A stretch of DNA of 35,418 bases, from NCBI GenBank assembly GCA_023402175.1, contig JAEXCN010000072.1, positions 1 through 35,418 on the forward strand, given 5' to 3'. Origin of the DNA: Pseudomonadota bacterium. Its GTDB lineage: Bacteria; Myxococcota_A; Polyangia; Polyangiales; Polyangiaceae. Position numbers and translations under genes: made by a program. Position 1 is the stretch's first letter; each line of letters begins with the position of its first letter. Under the pieces are notes generated by a model, which saw only the letters and a program-made list of their open reading frames with translations, searched no databases and had not been told where the DNA came from. This document shows, piece after piece, positions 25,855 through 34,284 of the stretch.

Positions 25855-27555
25855 ATGTCCGAGGGTCAGGTGACGGCGGCAGCGACGAAGTCCGGGGCAC
25901 CGGACCCGCTGATCGGTCGCGTCATCGCAGACCGCTTCAAGATCGTCTCACTCATCGCGCGCGGAGGAATGGGCAAGGTCTACCGCGCGGACCAAGCTCC
26001 GCTCGGCCGCGTCTGCGCGATCAAGGTCCTCAACCCGAACTACAACGGCGACGCCGATCCGGAGTTCCACCGCCGCTTCTTCCGCGAAGCGAGCATCACC
26101 TCGAAGATCACGCATCCGAACTCGGTGACGATCTTCGATTACGGCAAGACCGACGACGACATCTACTTCATGGCGATGGAGTATCTGGAAGGCCAGACGC
26201 TCCACATGGCGCTCCGCGAGGGCGGCGTCATGAACGAGATCCGCGTCGGCAAGATCACCTCTCAGATCTGCCGCGCGCTGCGTGAAGCGCACAAGCTCGG
26301 CGTCATCCACCGCGATCTCAAGCCGGCGAACATCTTCCTCACGCGCGCAGGCTCGCGGCCCGCGCCGGACGCATCGGGCTCGATGCCGCCGGTGTCGGAG
26401 GACGAAGAGGACTTCGTGAAGGTCCTCGACTTCGGTCTCGTGAAACACCTCTCGGAGCGGCCGGAGGAGCAGCTCACGCAGACGGGCCTCTTCATGGGCT
26501 CGCCGAAGTACATGGCGCCCGAGCAGATCCAGGGCGGTCACGTCGACGAGCGCACGGACATCTATTCGCTCGGCATCATCATGTACGAGATGCTCGCGGG
26601 CAAAGTCCCGTTCGAGCGCGCCACGAGCGTGAACATCCTGATGGCGCACGTCGGCGAGCCGCCTCCGCCGATGCGAGCCGTCAATCCGAACCTCGTCTGC
26701 TCGCCGGCATTCGAGGAGATCGTGATGGCGTGCATCGCGAAGGATCCGAACCAGCGGATCAGCTCGATGGATCATCTGCTGCAAGCGATCCGGCGCGCGC
26801 ACGGCGGATCGCTCACCGGGCAGCTCGCGGCCGTGAACGTCAGCGGTCCGTACGCGCCGGTCAGCCCCAGCGCTGTACCTCCTGCAGTCATCTCGAGCGT
26901 GCCCGGCGCGATCTCGGGCGCGAGCGGATCACATTCGTCGATGGCCATGGTTCGCGCGGAGGCGTCGAACGACATCGCGTCGGGCGCGATCCCGGTGGCG
27001 GCGCCGCGCTCGAAGCTCTGGATCGCGCTCGGCGTCGTAGTCGCGGCGGTCATCGGTGGCGGCCTCGGCATGCTCGCTTTCCACTGGACGGCACCCGAGC
27101 CCACGGCGGCTCCGATCCCACCTGCTGCCGCTCCGGCGCCGGTGCCCGCTTCTGCTGCTCCTTCGTCGAGCACCGCCAGCGCACCGGAGAGCGTCTTGCC
27201 CGCGGTCACGCCCGCGAACAGCGCGATCCGCCGCGAGCCGAAGCAGGCGACGATCAAGATCACCACCGATCCGTCCGGCGCGTCGGTCCGCGAAGACGGC
27301 AAGGAGCTCTGCGCCTCGACGCCGTGCGATGTCGCCTTCAACGCCGAAGGCGCCGACGCGAACAAGGCGCACAAGCTCGTGATCGCGCGTGGCGGGTTCC
27401 GCAGCGAGACACGAACCGTCAAGCCGACGGATGCACCCGTGCACGTGAAGCTCTCTCACGGAGGTGGCTCGGTACGTCCTCCTCCTCAGACCGCGCCCTC
27501 CGGTGCGAAGCCGGAGAGCACCACGCCGAGCGGATTCAAGGACGTCCCGTACTGA
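25855..27555 (+). CDS. Transmembrane Ser/Thr protein kinase with PEGA-like C-terminal domain
   Basis: 566 aa from the ATG at 25855; the longer frame from 25543 lacks any motif upstream. Hanks-type kinase domain at residues about 25-310: Gly-rich loop RGGMGKVY (36-43), Lys57 in AIKVL, HRDLKPAN (152-159), DFG (192-194), APE (221-223). The motifs are intact, so it should be active. A Pro/Ala/Ser juxtamembrane stretch precedes one transmembrane helix at about 388-408 (LWIALGVVVAAVIGGGLGMLAF). The outside part has a Pro/Ala linker and a PEGA-like domain (ATIKITTDPSGASVREDGKELCASTPC, ~465-530). PEGA domains are thought to sense or bind surface components. It begins the plus-strand signalling block. 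Confidence 0.92.
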   Translation: MSEGQVTAAATKSGAPDPLIGRVIADRFKIVSLIARGGMGKVYRADQAPLGRVCAIKVLNPNYNGDADPEFHRRFFREASITSKITHPNSVTIFDYGKTDDDIYFMAMEYLEGQTLHMALREGGVMNEIRVGKITSQICRALREAHKLGVIHRDLKPANIFLTRAGSRPAPDASGSMPPVSEDEEDFVKVLDFGLVKHLSERPEEQLTQTGLFMGSPKYMAPEQIQGGHVDERTDIYSLGIIMYEMLAGKVPFERATSVNILMAHVGEPPPPMRAVNPNLVCSPAFEEIVMACIAKDPNQRISSMDHLLQAIRRAHGGSLTGQLAAVNVSGPYAPVSPSAVPPAVISSVPGAISGASGSHSSMAMVRAEASNDIASGAIPVAAPRSKLWIALGVVVAAVIGGGLGMLAFHWTAPEPTAAPIPPAAAPAPVPASAAPSSSTASAPESVLPAVTPANSAIRREPKQATIKITTDPSGASVREDGKELCASTPCDVAFNAEGADANKAHKLVIARGGFRSETRTVKPTDAPVHVKLSHGGGSVRPPPQTAPSGAKPESTTPSGFKDVPY

Positions 27556-27694
27556 GCGCCTGCGGCGATCGCGGTCTCTACGGTTGAGCTCGCGTCGGAG
27601 CAGAGCGACAGCACGTGTCGCGTGCGGTCAAACCTGCACCCGACTGCAGCCGAAGTCTCTTGCTCGGAGGAGCGGCTGACCGAGTATCGTTGGC

Positions 27695-30600
27695 ATGGTG
27701 GCGCACGGCTCGCTGATGGCGGGACGCTATCGGCGGCTCGGCGTCATCGGCCGGGGCGCGACGGGCACGGTGTATCGTGCGGTCGATCGGCTGAGCGGGC
27801 GCATCGTCGCTCTGAAGACGATCATCCCCGACGACGTCACCGCTCCTGCCTCGAGCGCGTCGCCCCTTCGAGGAGACGCCGAGCAACTCCTCCAGCGCGA
27901 GTTCGTCCTCGTCTCGGGGCTGCGCCATCCGAACATCGTCGCAAGCCTCGACTACGGACGTGACGACGGTGCTGGGGCGTTCTTCACGATGGACCTCCAC
28001 GAGGAGGCCCTCACGCTCCGCGCCGCCGCGGCCGATCAGCCGATCTCGACGAAGGTCGATCTGCTCGTGCAGCTCCTGCACGCGCTCCTCTACCTGCATC
28101 GGCGCCGTCTCGTGCATCGCGACCTGAAGCCGGAGAACGCGCTCTGCGCGCGCGGCGTGCTCAAGCTGATCGATCTCGGTCTCGCGGCGTCGATCGGCGA
28201 GCGATCGGGCGACGGCGCGTGCGGGACGCTCGCATACGCGGCGCCGGAGCTCGTGCGCGGCGCAGCGGCCGACGAGCGAAGCGATCTGTATGCGGTGGGC
28301 GTGATCGCCTACGAGCTGCTCACCGGTGCGTTGCCGTTCGATGCAAGCTCTCCGGGAAAGCTGCTGCAAGCGGTGTTCACGTCGACCCCGGACTTCGACA
28401 AGCCGGGGCTCTCACCCGCGACCGCCGACGTGCTCCGGCGCCTTCTCGCGCGAGATCCGGCAGACCGCTTCGGCGATGCGCTCGAAGTCATCGCCGCGCT
28501 CTCGAGCGCGCTCGGGCGACCGCTGTCGCCCGAGACGACGTCCACGCGAGCGAGCTTCCTTCATGCGGCGAGCTTCGTCGGACGCGAAGCGGAGCTCGAG
28601 CAGCTGCGCTCCGCGCTACCGGGCGCACCGGCGGCGAAGAGCGGCTGCGCGATCGTCGTGGCGGGCGAGAGCGGGGCGGGCAAGTCGCGGCTCCTCGAGG
28701 AGCTGGCGGTGCACGCGATGGTCCGTGGCATCTCCGTCCTGCGAGGGCAGGCCCTGCGCGAAGCGTCACGACCTTACGAGCCGTGGCGGGGCGTGCTCCG
28801 CCAGCTGATCCTTCTCGCACCACCGGGTGAGCTCGAGGCCGCCGTCGTCGCCAGCATGCTCCCCGAGGCGAAGACGATCCTCGGCCGTGACATCCCTCTC
28901 GCCCCGGAGCTCGATCCCGATGCGACGCACGTGCGTTTCATGCGCGTCGTCGAGGCGCTGCTCCGTCGCTGCAAGAGACCGCTGCTCGTCCTCCTGGAGG
29001 ATCTGCAGTGGGCCGGCACGGAGAGCCTCAAGGTGTTTGCTCGCATGCAGGCGATCGCCGACGAGCTTTCGCTCGTGCTCGTCGCGAGCTACCGGAGCGA
29101 GGAAGAGCCGAGCCTCCCTCGCGAGCTCTCGGCGGCGGAGACGCTGCTCCTTGCTCGTCTCTCCGCCGACGCGATCGAGCGACTCTGCACTTCGGTCCTC
29201 GGCGAGCGGAGCGCTGCCGAGAAGCGAGGGGCGCTCGTCGCCCTCGTCCAGCGACGCAGCGACGGCAATCCGTTCCTCGCGCTGGAGGTGATGCGCACGC
29301 TCGCGAACGAGGCCGGCGGGCTCGTTCGCGTCGGCTCGCTACCGCTCGCGGAGAAGCTGCTCGAGGAGGCCACCGAGCGGCTCGTCCAGCGGCGCGTCGA
29401 GTACCTCTCCGAGGAGGATCGCGCCTTCCTGCGGAGCGCCGCCGTCGCCGGACGCGAGCTCGATCTCGACGTCCTCGCCAAGATCCATCCCTCGATCGAC
29501 GTCGAGGCCTCGGCCACGCGCGCGGTCGAGGCTGCGGTGCTCGCGTCGGTGCAGGGACGCTGGTGGTTCGCTCACGACAAGCTTCGTGACGCGCTCATCG
29601 AGTCTCTCTCGGACGAGGAGCGGCGGCGCGTTCATCGATCGCTCGCGCACGCGATCCTCTCGCTCGACAGGGGCCACGCGTCGACGCTCGCGCACCACTT
29701 CGGCGCCGCTGGCGATACCGAACGCGAGAAGGAGTTCGCCGCGCTCGCGGGCGATCAGTTCCTCCGGAGCGGCGCATATCACGAGGCCATTCCGTTCTTG
29801 CGCCGTGCGCTTGCGCTCTTCGGCGGGTCCGATTCGGCTCTCGCTCATGCCGCCGTCGAGCGCCAGCTCGGCGAAGCGCTCTTTCGCAGCGGGCAACTCG
29901 TCGAGGCGCGCGAGCTGCTCGGGCGGGCACTGTCGACGCTCGAACGTCCGCTGCCGCGCAGCCGAGGACGACTCGGGCTCGCGCTCGCCCGGGAGGCGGT
30001 GACGCAAATCCGCCTGCGCTTGCGGCGCGGGACCGGGCCGCCGCGCACGCGGTCCGACGAGGAGAGCGCGACATTCGAAGAGGCAATCCTCGCGTACACG
30101 CAGCTCTCACGACTCGCTCATCATCTCAACGACGAAGAGCTGGTGCTCTACGTGACGCTCAGCGCGCTCAATCTGTCCGAGCGTGGCGCGCTCCGCATGC
30201 ACCACGCCCGCCTCGCGGCCGTCATGGGCGCCGTGATGGGGCTCGTACCGGTGCACCGCCTCGCGCGGTTCTATTTCGAGAAGGCGCAGACGATCAGCTC
30301 GCGTCTGGGGGATGCGGCACTCCAGGCGTTCGTCCTCGCGCATCGCGGGTACTACGAAGCCGGTATCGGGCAATGGCAAGAGGCGGAGGACGACCTCGTT
30401 CGGTCGCGCGCGCTCTACGACGAGATCGGCGATGTCCGCCTCGCGGAGGAGTCCGTAAGCATCCTCGCGTATGCGCTGTTCTTCAAGGGCGAGCTGAAGA
30501 GAAGCGAGGCGCTCTACGGCGTGCTCGAGCGCTCGGGCGAGGAGCGCCTCGATACGCAGATCATGAGCTGGGGCGCGACGAACCGGGTCAAGGTGCTCGT

Positions 30601-31228
30601 GCGCACCGGGCAGCTCGCGCGCGCCGACGAGCTCCTGAAGCGCGTCGACCAGCTGCTCGTCGACGGGATCACCAGCGCCGTTCGCGACGGTATTCGCGTC
30701 GAGCTCGAGCGAGCCCGCGGCGATCTCGCAGCTGCATGCGCTGTCGCGGTCGCGGCTGCCGATCGAATCGAGCGCTCGGAGCCTCGCTCTTTCATGGTGG
30801 TCTCGACGTATGCGCTCGTCGCGGAGGCGCTGCTCGCGGGATGGAAGGCGTCGCTCGAGGACGGACGCTCGGACGACGCTCGCCGGCTCCGGAAGAGAGC
30901 GGCGCAGGCGAACCGCGCGCTCGCGAAGATCGCACGCGTGTTTCCGATCGCCGAGCCTGCGAGGTTGCTCCACCGAGGAACGTTCGAGGACCTCGCGGGC
31001 AGGCCCGCCCGTGCGCGTGCGCTCTGGCAGAAGTCCGCGAGCATCGCTGCGGAACGCGAGCTGCCGTTTCAGGAGGCGCTTGCTCTCAGGGCGCTCTCGT
31101 CGATGAGCGACGTCGAGGACCGCGCGGCAAAGCGTGAGCGGGCGCAGATGCTGATCGATCGTCTCGGGGCACGGCAGTCGCTCCATCTGGACTACCGGGG
31201 GCAGACCTTGGAACCCAGTGATGCATGA
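27695..31228 (+). CDS. Ser/Thr kinase - AAA ATPase - helical repeat hybrid regulator
   Basis: 1177 aa from the ATG at 27695 (27719 is also possible). Kinase domain residues about 10-275: RGATGTVYRAV loop, Lys41, HRDLKPEN (141-148) and DLG (160-162) in place of DFG. It is followed by FVGREAELEQLR and an AAA/STAND-type ATPase with Walker A GESGAGKS (324-331) and Walker B LLVLLEDLQW (430-439), as in MalT/PknK-like proteins. From ~700 onward are TPR-like helices (AIPFLRRALALFGG, GQLVEARELLGRALSTL, LARADELLKRVDQLL). Such kinase-STAND hybrids are common in myxobacteria and probably integrate ligand sensing with phosphorylation. No output DNA-binding domain is seen; its stop overlaps the start of a sigma-54 activator gene, the likely output partner. 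Confidence 0.9.
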   Translation: MVAHGSLMAGRYRRLGVIGRGATGTVYRAVDRLSGRIVALKTIIPDDVTAPASSASPLRGDAEQLLQREFVLVSGLRHPNIVASLDYGRDDGAGAFFTMDLHEEALTLRAAAADQPISTKVDLLVQLLHALLYLHRRRLVHRDLKPENALCARGVLKLIDLGLAASIGERSGDGACGTLAYAAPELVRGAAADERSDLYAVGVIAYELLTGALPFDASSPGKLLQAVFTSTPDFDKPGLSPATADVLRRLLARDPADRFGDALEVIAALSSALGRPLSPETTSTRASFLHAASFVGREAELEQLRSALPGAPAAKSGCAIVVAGESGAGKSRLLEELAVHAMVRGISVLRGQALREASRPYEPWRGVLRQLILLAPPGELEAAVVASMLPEAKTILGRDIPLAPELDPDATHVRFMRVVEALLRRCKRPLLVLLEDLQWAGTESLKVFARMQAIADELSLVLVASYRSEEEPSLPRELSAAETLLLARLSADAIERLCTSVLGERSAAEKRGALVALVQRRSDGNPFLALEVMRTLANEAGGLVRVGSLPLAEKLLEEATERLVQRRVEYLSEEDRAFLRSAAVAGRELDLDVLAKIHPSIDVEASATRAVEAAVLASVQGRWWFAHDKLRDALIESLSDEERRRVHRSLAHAILSLDRGHASTLAHHFGAAGDTEREKEFAALAGDQFLRSGAYHEAIPFLRRALALFGGSDSALAHAAVERQLGEALFRSGQLVEARELLGRALSTLERPLPRSRGRLGLALAREAVTQIRLRLRRGTGPPRTRSDEESATFEEAILAYTQLSRLAHHLNDEELVLYVTLSALNLSERGALRMHHARLAAVMGAVMGLVPVHRLARFYFEKAQTISSRLGDAALQAFVLAHRGYYEAGIGQWQEAEDDLVRSRALYDEIGDVRLAEESVSILAYALFFKGELKRSEALYGVLERSGEERLDTQIMSWGATNRVKVLVRTGQLARADELLKRVDQLLVDGITSAVRDGIRVELERARGDLAAACAVAVAAADRIERSEPRSFMVVSTYALVAEALLAGWKASLEDGRSDDARRLRKRAAQANRALAKIARVFPIAEPARLLHRGTFEDLAGRPARARALWQKSASIAAERELPFQEALALRALSSMSDVEDRAAKRERAQMLIDRLGARQSLHLDYRGQTLEPSDA

Positions 31229-32987
31229 GAGACTGATGGCGATGCTCGCCCTTCTGCGCGAGCGGACGTATTTCGAGGATGCCGCGAACGTGCTGATGGC
31301 CGGCGTCATGGACGTCGCCGCGGCGACGCTCGCGAATGGCCAACACGGCAACGGACGCATCCTCCGTGCGATGGTCCATCATCGGCCCAGTGACGGCTAT
31401 CGCCGGCTCGCCGTACGTGACGCCGGCGCCGAGGGAGCCTCTGCGGAGGCGCTCGAGGAGGCGTTCCTCCCGTCGGCGACCGCGTGGCGCTGGATCGTGG
31501 AGAACCGCCGGCCGGTTGCGATCGACGTGAACCTCGCGCTCCTCCAGACCGAGGGCCCGGACGGCCCGGAGCCGACGACCGATCCCGGCTTGCTCGGCGA
31601 CGGCTCGACGACGCAGGACAGTCGAACGCGCCTCCTGCGCCGCGGGGCGACGCACGTCTACGTGCTTCCGATCCTCGGGACGCGCCGCACCGTCGACGGT
31701 CTCGTGTCGGTGGAAGCGCAATACCCGTCCGCGATCGGACAGCGGCTCGTGTGGACGGGATGCGCGAACGACCTCGAGCTCTTGACGGCGCTCGCGGCGC
31801 CGTTCGTCGCCGAGCTGCCTCTTCGTCCGAACGTCGAGGATAAGGCCGACCCGCTTCTTCCCGTGGTGGGCGAAGCGATGGTGGGCCTCGTGTCGATCCT
31901 TCGTGTCTTCCGCGAGCAGCGCGAGACGCTGCTCATCGGCGGCCCGACGGGGAGCGGCAAGTCGCGCCTCGCGCGGTGGTGTCACCAGACGAGCCGGCGC
32001 AGCGGAGGTCCCTTCGAGGTGCTCGATCTGTCTGCAGTGCCCGAGGAGCTGCAGATGGGCGAGCTCTTCGGCTGGCGCAAAGGTGCATTCACGGGCGCGC
32101 TGCGCGACAACCCGGGCGCGCTCGGACGCGCAGAAGGGGGCACGCTCTTCATCGACGAGATCGACAAGCTCTCGCTACGTGCCCAAGCGGGTCTCCTCCA
32201 CGTGCTCGAGGAGCGCACGTATCGCCCGCTCGGCGATCCGGGCAGCGAGCGAAGCGCGGACGTGCGCTTCATCGCCGGGACGAACGCGAACCTCCACGAG
32301 GCCGTGAAGCAGAAGCGGCTGCGCGAGGACCTCTACTACCGCATCAATGTCCTTCCCGTGCAGCTGCCGCCGCTCGACGCGCGGCGAGACGAGATCCCGG
32401 CGTGGGCAAGCTTCATGGCGCGCCGGCGCCATGCCGAGGCGATGCCGGGCGGTCACGTCGAGCTGACCAGCACATCGGACAGAGCCCTGCTTGCGGAGCC
32501 ATGGCCCGGCAACTTGCGACAGCTCGACAACATCGTGCGTCGCGCGTACGCGCTCGCCGTCACCGAGCTCGGAGGTGTCCCGCAGCAGACGATCACGATC
32601 GACGAGCCGCACATTCGACGCGCGCTCGCGTACGAGCCCCACAGCCACGAAGCACGTGAGGTGCTCCCGTCGATCCATCGTGCCGCGACGGAGTTCCTCG
32701 CCGAGGCGCGGCGTCGTCGGAGCGCCGGCGGCGTGCTCGATCTCGATCTCGCCGAGGCGTTCAAGGGATTCGTCCTCGCCGTCGCCCTCGAGCAAGAGCG
32801 CAACCGGGACGAAGTCTTCCGACTGTTCGGCAAGGATTCACTGACGAAGAGCCGCAACCATCACAAGGTCCTGCGCCGCGAGATCGAGCGTGCCGAGGCG
32901 CTCTTCCGGGCGCTCTCCGGGAGCGGGGCCGGAAACCCGGCGCGGCTCCTCGACGGCGTGGACGACGACGACGACGAGACCAGCTGA
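31221..32987 (+). CDS. Sigma-54-dependent transcriptional activator with GAF-like sensor
   Basis: 588 aa from the ATG at 31221; an in-frame GTG at 31218 is adjacent. It overlaps the kinase gene by 8 bp. Residues about 1-200 resemble a GAF sensor domain (VYVLPILGTRRTVDGLVSVEA). The AAA+ core has Walker A GGPTGSGKS (240-248), the sigma-54 contact loop GAFTGA (288-293), Walker B GGTLFIDEID (306-315), the R-finger region LREDLYYRINVLPVQLPPL and WPGNLRQLDNIVRRA. All parts needed to open sigma-54 promoters are present. The C-terminal end (ALEQERNRDEVFRLFGKDSLTKSRNHHKVLRREI) is longer and less Fis-like than usual, but could hold a divergent helix-turn-helix. Two candidate sigma-54 promoters lie just downstream. 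Confidence 0.92.
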   Translation: MHERLMAMLALLRERTYFEDAANVLMAGVMDVAAATLANGQHGNGRILRAMVHHRPSDGYRRLAVRDAGAEGASAEALEEAFLPSATAWRWIVENRRPVAIDVNLALLQTEGPDGPEPTTDPGLLGDGSTTQDSRTRLLRRGATHVYVLPILGTRRTVDGLVSVEAQYPSAIGQRLVWTGCANDLELLTALAAPFVAELPLRPNVEDKADPLLPVVGEAMVGLVSILRVFREQRETLLIGGPTGSGKSRLARWCHQTSRRSGGPFEVLDLSAVPEELQMGELFGWRKGAFTGALRDNPGALGRAEGGTLFIDEIDKLSLRAQAGLLHVLEERTYRPLGDPGSERSADVRFIAGTNANLHEAVKQKRLREDLYYRINVLPVQLPPLDARRDEIPAWASFMARRRHAEAMPGGHVELTSTSDRALLAEPWPGNLRQLDNIVRRAYALAVTELGGVPQQTITIDEPHIRRALAYEPHSHEAREVLPSIHRAATEFLAEARRRRSAGGVLDLDLAEAFKGFVLAVALEQERNRDEVFRLFGKDSLTKSRNHHKVLRREIERAEALFRALSGSGAGNPARLLDGVDDDDDETS

Positions 32988-33072
32988 TCCGCCAAGGGAG
33001 TCGTCACGAGCCATCCGGAGAGATCCCAGGCGAGTCGCGGGGTTGGGCCGTGCGTTCCGAACGGACGCGACG

Positions 33073-33089
33073 GCGTACGGACCGTACGC
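33073..33089. promoter_or_regulatory. 17-bp palindrome, candidate upstream activating site
   Basis: GCGTACGG-A-CCGTACGC is a perfect 8-bp inverted repeat about 100 bp before the start point expected from the sigma-54-like promoter at 33151, where enhancer sites for such activators lie. The 8-bp palindrome GACCGGTC follows at 33091-33098. Confidence 0.5.
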
Positions 33090-33150
33090 AGACCGGTCGG
33101 TGGTGCCCGCGGGGACTCCGCTGCTGCCTGGATTTCGGAGGCGAGTGCGG

Positions 33151-33167
33151 TTGGCATACCCAGTGCA
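33151..33167 (+). promoter_or_regulatory. Candidate sigma-54 (-24/-12) promoter of the PAS-LuxR gene
   Basis: TTGGCATACCCAGTGCA against the consensus YTGGCACGNNNNTTGCW: TTGGCA matches, GG (-24) and GC (-12) have the exact 10-bp spacing, and the terminal TGCA matches. It lies 58 bp before the ATG at 33225 and 164 bp after the sigma-54 activator gene. Confidence 0.6.
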
Positions 33168-33224
33168 CACGATCTGGGGGGACGGGTTTGCTCGCAGCGC
33201 GTGCTCCCGAGGGACGGGGCCTCG

Positions 33225-33779
33225 ATGGAGGTTCTGCGAGTGATGCTCAGAGACTCGAACATGCCCTCGTCCAGCGACGAGTCGGTCGCGGCCGCGCAGG
33301 AGACGAGCATCGATCTCGACGTCCTCGTGCGAGCGATCATGGAGGCCGTGCCCGGCGCAGCCTTCGTCACGTCGGCCGATGGCGCGGTCCACTACGCGAA
33401 CGCGGCCGGTAAACAGATGCTCGCGTCCAACCGGTCACGCATGATCTCGGAGCTCGCGCGCGCGAGCCATCACGAGGATCCCGCGTGGCAGGTGAAGCGC
33501 ATTCCGGGCGCCTCTCGCGGAGCGCACCTCCACTTGCTCGTTCATCGTGACGACAGCAAACGCGTCTCGGTACGTGTGAACGCGGCGGTGGTGCAGTGGA
33601 ACCTCTCGCGACGACAGGCCGAGGTCCTCGCGCTCGTGATCGACGGCCAGCCGAACGCGGCGATCGCGTCGATCCTCGGCATCGCGACGAGGACCGTCGA
33701 AGTCCATGTCTCGGCTCTCCTCGACCGACTGCACGTGGACAATCGAAGCGCGCTCGTCGCTCGCGTCTTGACCGGGTAG
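33225..33779 (+). CDS. PAS-like/LuxR-type helix-turn-helix regulator
   Basis: 184 aa from the ATG at 33225; GTG 33201 and ATGs at 33243 (GGAGGT 10 bp upstream) and 33261 are alternatives. Residues about 35-65 (AIMEAVPGAAFVTSADGAVHYANAAGKQML) look like the start of a PAS domain, though the domain is short. The last ~60 residues are a GerE/LuxR helix-turn-helix (LSRRQAEVLALVIDGQPNAAIASILGIATRTVEVHVSALLDRL). No receiver domain, so a ligand or redox cue rather than direct phosphorylation by a histidine kinase is likelier. Preceded by a sigma-54-like promoter and a palindrome, and located after the sigma-54 activator gene, so it is probably a second-tier regulator in the same pathway. Confidence 0.85.
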   Translation: MEVLRVMLRDSNMPSSSDESVAAAQETSIDLDVLVRAIMEAVPGAAFVTSADGAVHYANAAGKQMLASNRSRMISELARASHHEDPAWQVKRIPGASRGAHLHLLVHRDDSKRVSVRVNAAVVQWNLSRRQAEVLALVIDGQPNAAIASILGIATRTVEVHVSALLDRLHVDNRSALVARVLTG

Positions 33780-33849
33780 AAAGGCCCGGCAGCACCGGCC
33801 GGAGCCCGATCGAGGCGCATCGAAGCTGAGCCGTTCGCCGAGGTCGTCC

Positions 33850-33866
33850 GTGGCCCTGAAGATGCT
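33850..33866 (+). promoter_or_regulatory. Candidate second sigma-54 promoter
   Basis: GTGGCCCTGAAGATGCT: TGGC, a C at the sixth position and TGCT match the -24/-12 consensus, with GG and GC at exact spacing. It ends 32 bp before the ATG at 33899. It is flanked by two copies of GGTCGTCCGT (33842-33851 and 33871-33880). Confidence 0.5.
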
Positions 33867-33873
33867 CCGCGGT

Positions 33874-33898
33874 CGTCCGTAATCATCTTGTACGGACG
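33874..33898. promoter_or_regulatory. Inverted repeat at the start of the coiled-coil gene
   Basis: CGTCCGTA-N9-TACGGACG, perfect 8-bp arms ending right at the ATG at 33899. The octamer GTACGGAC is shared with the palindrome at 33073-33089. It could be an operator or an mRNA hairpin that hides the start; there is no clear Shine-Dalgarno. Confidence 0.45.
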
Positions 33899-34276
33899 AT
33901 GAAGACGCGAGCAGCGAGCACGGTCGAATCTCTGATCGAGAGAAAGCGCCGCAAGGTCGAACGCGCCGAGGAAGCCCACGCGGCTGCCCATGCGAAGACC
34001 CGCGCTGCCGAGCGCGCGCGGATCGATGCCGACCGGAGATGGCTCGCGGCGCTGGATGCTGCCGAGGACATCGGCGCCGTCATGGATCTGGACGACAGGG
34101 CCCTGCACGTCCGAGCGCTGCGTCGCGCGGTCGACGTGGCGGAGCAACACTACGCCGTCGCGCGAATGCACGAGAGCGCGCTACGCCAGGTCATGACGGA
34201 TGCTCGCGTCGAGCTGCGCCGCTTCGAGGCGTGGGTCGCGAGGAAAGAGCCATACGCCGTGGAGAAGAGTGCCTAG
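33899..34276 (+). CDS. Small coiled-coil protein, FliJ/SctO-like in shape
   Basis: 125 aa, almost entirely charged helix: STVESLIERKRRKVERAEEAHAAAHAK, then AALDAAEDIGAVMDLDDRALHVRALRRAVD, ending LRRFEAWVARKEPYAVE. There is no signal peptide, membrane span or enzyme motif. The length and two-helix coiled-coil shape resemble stalk proteins of type III export ATPases (FliJ, YscO/SctO), which also end in a basic/Trp-containing segment, but sequence identity cannot be judged by eye and no flagellar or secretion gene is in the window. It is under a candidate sigma-54 promoter. Function otherwise unknown. Confidence 0.65.
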   Translation: MKTRAASTVESLIERKRRKVERAEEAHAAAHAKTRAAERARIDADRRWLAALDAAEDIGAVMDLDDRALHVRALRRAVDVAEQHYAVARMHESALRQVMTDARVELRRFEAWVARKEPYAVEKSA

Positions 34277-34284
34277 TGCGCATC

